Assembly (NCBI GenBank): GCA_034189125.1
Contig: JAXHVB010000070.1
Span: 1-35,559, forward strand
Direction of reading: 5' to 3'
Origin: UBA5862 sp002408105
GTDB taxonomy: Bacteria; Pseudomonadota; Gammaproteobacteria; Pseudomonadales; UBA5862
DNA length: 35,559 nucleotides
The translations under genes and the position numbers were made by a program. How positions within the stretch are numbered: the first letter of the stretch is position 1; every line of letters begins with the position of its first letter. The notes beneath the pieces were generated by a model that did no database searches, was not told the DNA's origin, and worked only from the letters and a program-made list of their open reading frames with translations. Positions 33,133 through 35,559 of this stretch are shown here, piece after piece.

Positions 33133-33159
33133 GTAGCGGCAGCATGAGCGCGTTCTTGA
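33133..33159 (-). promoter_or_regulatory. Sigma-28 (FliA) promoter of flgM
   Basis: On the minus strand TCAAG (33155-33159) is followed after exactly 14 bases by GCCGCTAC (33133-33140). This is the spacing and near-consensus of FliA promoters (TAAAG-N14-GCCGATAA). The expected transcription start is about 45-50 bases before the flgM ATG. flgM is a known FliA target in Salmonella and Pseudomonas. Confidence 0.6.
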
Positions 33160-33176
33160 ATACCAGGAGACGGCCA

Positions 33177-33893
33177 TCAATACAGCGCCACTTCGACTTG
33201 CCGGTCACCGACCACGCGTGCGTACACCACCCGGTCTGACCCTGCACTGCGGATTCGGACCTGATCGCCCTCGCCCCCGTTCGAGAGTGCCACCCCTGTA
33301 CCAGTGATCTGCATCGCGCCCTGCTGGGCAAGGATGAGCACTTCGTCGCCCCGCTTGACCAGCGTGGGTTGTTGAATCAATCCACCGCTGAGGGGTTCCT
33401 GGGCGTTGATATTGCGCCGAGCAATGGCCCCAATGACGGCATCCAGATCCCGGAAATAGCCACTGGGCAGCCGAGAGATGTCGTGTTCAACCTGTTGCAG
33501 GTGCGCGGCGGTCAGTGGGGTGCCGCGTGCAATGGGGCCCTTCGCCACCACGACGTGAAGGTACCGGCGCACCTCCACTGGAACAATCAATGACCAGGTT
33601 TTGGGCGCTGCGCAGTGGGCACGAACGAACAGCCGCCCCTGGGCGGTGGAGCGGGAAATCTGGGTCTCGATGGGTGTGGCGCAGGGGCTGAGACTGAGCC
33701 GCGGATCCAGCGCAGTGACGCTGACTTCGAACCGTCCGGGGCCAGTGGCAGCGTGCGCCATCGCTGCTTGACGTACCGCGTCTTGGATGTCTACGAGAAC
33801 GCCGCCCGCGGACACTGCGGGCAGCCAACAGGCTGCGAGCAGCGCAAGCGAGCGTTTGGCATGGGTGCTAAGAAGGGATGACCAAAGAATCAT
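33177..33893 (-). CDS. flgA: Flagellar basal-body P-ring assembly protein FlgA
   Basis: A periplasmic chaperone that assists P-ring (FlgI) assembly; 238 residues. A signal peptide (about 1-28, ending PAVSAG) precedes the SAF-domain region, with VVVAKGPIARGTPLTAAHL (about 112-130) and the C-terminal VKRGDEVLILAQQGAMQI. The ATG at 33893 gives the signal peptide a basic start. The gene is divergent from cheV across 186 bases that hold a FleQ-like palindrome. It lies directly upstream of flgM but with its own 100-base gap. Confidence 0.93.
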   Translation of the reverse strand: MILWSSLLSTHAKRSLALLAACWLPAVSAGGVLVDIQDAVRQAAMAHAATGPGRFEVSVTALDPRLSLSPCATPIETQISRSTAQGRLFVRAHCAAPKTWSLIVPVEVRRYLHVVVAKGPIARGTPLTAAHLQQVEHDISRLPSGYFRDLDAVIGAIARRNINAQEPLSGGLIQQPTLVKRGDEVLILAQQGAMQITGTGVALSNGGEGDQVRIRSAGSDRVVYARVVGDRQVEVALY

Positions 33894-33942
33894 CGACTAT
33901 GCTCATTCTGTGCTTGTCGCGCCGACACTGAGACGGGTCGCG

Positions 33943-33957
33943 GCCGTTGCATCGCCA
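33943..33957 (-). promoter_or_regulatory. Weak sigma-54-like element before flgA
   Basis: On the minus strand TGGCGATGCAACGGC has the GG-N10-GC spacing of sigma-54 promoters, but the -12 lacks the usual TT before GC. It lies just downstream of the FleQ-like box and is tentative. Confidence 0.25.
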
Positions 33958-33963
33958 GTGGAC

Positions 33964-33977
33964 GTCAATGTGTTGAC
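33964..33977. promoter_or_regulatory. FleQ-like binding site between flgA and cheV
   Basis: GTCAATGTGTTGAC is a near-perfect palindrome. It matches the Pseudomonas FleQ consensus GTCAATAAATTGAC at 11 of 14 positions, differing only in the central three. Its place between two flagellar/chemotaxis genes suits a flagellar master regulator. Confidence 0.5.
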
Positions 33978-34079
33978 GCTCGGAGCGGCGAACCGGCGGT
34001 CCACTTGGACTCGTGCAATTATCGAACCAGGAATGGTGTTGGCTGTTTTACAAAGGGCAAAGGTCCAGGAGACTAGGCA

Positions 34080-35033
34080 ATGGGCGGAGTTCTCGAGAGC
34101 GTCAATCAACGGACCCAGTTGGTGGGCCAGAACCGCTTGGAGTTGTTGCTGTTTCGATTGGAAGGCGATCAGCTGTACGGCATCAACGTGTTCAAGGTAA
34201 AGGAGGTGCTTCAGTGCCCTCCCTTGACCGTGGTGCCCCAGAGCAACCCTTTTGTGCGCGGTGTCGCGCACATTCGTGGCAGCACTGTACCCATCATCGA
34301 CCTGAACAGCGCGATTGGCCGCGGGCCCGCCTCCGACCTCGACCAGCACTTCGTCATCATCACCGAATACAACCTGCGGGTGCAGGGGTTTCTGGTGGCT
34401 GCCGTCGAGCGCATCGTCAACATGAATTGGGGTGACATCCACCCACCTCCCCGAGGGGTCGGGCACGGCAACTACCTCACGGCTGTCACGGACCTCGACG
34501 GCAAGCTTGTTGAGATCATCGACGTCGAGAAAATTCTCGCCGAGGTGTCGCCAGGCTCACAGCACATCAGTGAAGGGCTGCTTTCTGCTGGCATGCTGGA
34601 ACGCCATGGCACCAAGCACATCATCGTGGTCGATGACTCCAGCATCGCGCGCAAGCAGATTGTGCGTTGCATCAAGGAATTGGGCTGTGAAGCGACGACG
34701 TTCAACGACGGTCGCCAAGCCTACGACTACCTGACACAGATGGCAGCCGAGTGCGACAGCCCCTTGTCGGAACGGTTTTTGATGGTCATCTCCGACATCG
34801 AGATGCCTGAGATGGACGGATACACCTTGACCGCCGAGATTCGGGCCAACCCGAATCTGCAGGACCTCTATGTACTCCTGCACACTTCGTTGAGCGGCGT
34901 GTTCAACAATGCGATGGTCAAGAAAGTGGGGGCCAATGCCTTCATCGCCAAGTTTCAACCCGATGTACTGGCCGAGGCTGTGGTTGAACGCATCCAGTCT
35001 GGTCCCGACGAGCCGGTGAACGCCGTCGCCTGA
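34080..35033 (+). CDS. cheV: Chemotaxis coupling protein CheV
   Basis: A CheW-receiver hybrid that couples chemoreceptors to CheA and tunes adaptation; 317 residues. The CheW domain (about 15-165) has LLLFRLEGDQLYGINVFKVK and RGSTVPIIDL. The receiver (about 178-305) has VVDDS (acidic pair Asp185, Asp186), the phospho-acceptor Asp239 in SDIEMPEMDG and Lys291. The ATG has an AGGAG site upstream. It is followed by cheR after 22 bases, as in Pseudomonas. Confidence 0.96.
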   Translation: MGGVLESVNQRTQLVGQNRLELLLFRLEGDQLYGINVFKVKEVLQCPPLTVVPQSNPFVRGVAHIRGSTVPIIDLNSAIGRGPASDLDQHFVIITEYNLRVQGFLVAAVERIVNMNWGDIHPPPRGVGHGNYLTAVTDLDGKLVEIIDVEKILAEVSPGSQHISEGLLSAGMLERHGTKHIIVVDDSSIARKQIVRCIKELGCEATTFNDGRQAYDYLTQMAAECDSPLSERFLMVISDIEMPEMDGYTLTAEIRANPNLQDLYVLLHTSLSGVFNNAMVKKVGANAFIAKFQPDVLAEAVVERIQSGPDEPVNAVA

Positions 35034-35046
35034 CGGTGTTCGTCAG
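35030..35046 (+). other. Short hairpin between cheV and cheR
   Basis: CTGACG-GTGTT-CGTCAG is a perfect 6-bp stem with a 5-base loop that includes the cheV stop. No T tract follows, so it is not a terminator. It may stabilise or adjust expression between the two genes. Confidence 0.35.
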
Positions 35047-35055
35047 CGTACCTGA

Positions 35056-35559
35056 ATGTCCAACCACTCCGGCAGCGTGTCCAGCACTCGAATGGCGCCA
35101 GAGTTTCTCGCCTTTCGGGATTTTCTTGAGACGAGTTGCGGGATCCTCATCGGCGAAGGCAAGGAATACCTGGTCGAAAGTCGTTTGCGCAGGCTGATGG
35201 CGCAGCACGGCCTCGGTGGCCTGGATCAGCTGGTTCAGGCCCTCAATCGTCCTGGTTCACGTGCCCTACGGGCCCAGGTCATCGATGCAATGACCACCAA
35301 CGAAACCAATTGGTTTCGGGATGCCCATCCCTTCCAGATCATACTCGAGCGGCTGTTGCCCGAGGCGGCCAGCACGGCGCGGCCGTTCCGAATCTGGTGC
35401 GCAGCCTGTTCGTCTGGGCAAGAGCCGTTTTCGATCAGTATGTTGATCGAGGAATACGGCCAGCAAGGCGGTCGTTTGCCTCAAGGCGTTGAAATCGTAG
35501 CGACGGACATTTCTACGGACGTGCTGGATCAGGCGCAGCAGGCAGAGTACGACCTGACC
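35056..35559 (+). CDS. cheR: Chemotaxis protein methyltransferase CheR (partial)
   Basis: The SAM-dependent methyltransferase that methylates glutamates on chemoreceptors, opposing CheB. The reading frame is open to the window edge, giving 168 residues of an expected 270-290, so the end is missing. The N-terminal helical domain has FRDFLETSCGILIGEGKEYL. TTNETNWFRD and the SAM-binding region WCAACSSGQEPFSISML are clear CheR motifs, as is VATDIST near the edge. ATG at 35056 or 35092 could be the start. No ribosome site decides. Confidence 0.92.
   Translation, partial: MSNHSGSVSSTRMAPEFLAFRDFLETSCGILIGEGKEYLVESRLRRLMAQHGLGGLDQLVQALNRPGSRALRAQVIDAMTTNETNWFRDAHPFQIILERLLPEAASTARPFRIWCAACSSGQEPFSISMLIEEYGQQGGRLPQGVEIVATDISTDVLDQAQQAEYDLT

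Noticed and set aside
35030..35046. Rho-independent terminator after cheV
   Set aside because: The stem is short and no T tract follows; cheR begins 22 bases after cheV.
1..35559. CRISPR arrays, insertion sequences, prophage genes
   Set aside because: No regularly spaced direct repeats, transposase-like or phage-like proteins were seen; the other large reading frames are shadows of the genes listed.

Overview
This is a compact, GC-rich chromosomal window from a gammaproteobacterium. Three gene orders point there: lepA-lepB-DUF4845-rnc-era-recO-pdxJ-acpS, then gacS/cysM/rlmD/relA, and a flagellar block flgZ-flgN-flgM-flgA facing cheV-cheR. The last two are Pseudomonas-like. The genus cannot be told from sequence alone. 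Genes for phosphorus-free membrane lipids and for arsenosugars suggest, but do not prove, a marine or phosphate-poor habitat. No insertion sequence, prophage, CRISPR array or rRNA was seen, and no gene-free stretch exceeds 300 bases.

Layout. 30-1514 (minus): mazG and nfi, two nucleotide/DNA sanitation genes. 1625-2419: a TerC/YgdQ membrane protein. 2425-5903 (minus): a probable lipid-remodelling operon, olsB-olsA-like acyltransferases, then a PlcP-like metallophosphoesterase and a glycosyltransferase, with a possible Pho box upstream. 6097-12621: the lepA to acpS housekeeping run, tightly packed with overlaps. 12618-15275 (minus): GacS/BarA hybrid kinase. 15420-19964: cysM, rlmD, relA. 20064-21476: a YbaK-like/HDOD fusion. 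21570-23253: adk and hemH. 23270-25274 (minus): a PilZ protein and a shortened FimV/HubP-like protein. 25520-28736: a small zinc-ribbon protein and a coupled FAD dehydrogenase/ThDP enzyme pair. 28814-29140: a cobalamin-riboswitch-like RNA, tRNA-Arg(CCT) on the minus strand, and two divergent promoters with overlapping -35 elements. 29138-31488: arsenosugar operon (arsS and two glycosyltransferases). 31500-35559: flagellar and chemotaxis genes, ending inside cheR.

How the parts fit. Three genes touch global control (gacS, relA, PilZ proteins). The flagellar block carries a good sigma-28 (FliA) promoter before flgM and a FleQ-like palindrome between flgA and cheV. The lipid cluster and the arsenosugar cluster could both serve life at low phosphate and relatively high arsenate. 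That link is inference. The observations most worth testing are the Pho-box-associated lipid operon, the orphan riboswitch-like RNA next to tRNA-Arg, and the arsenosugar operon with no local arsM.
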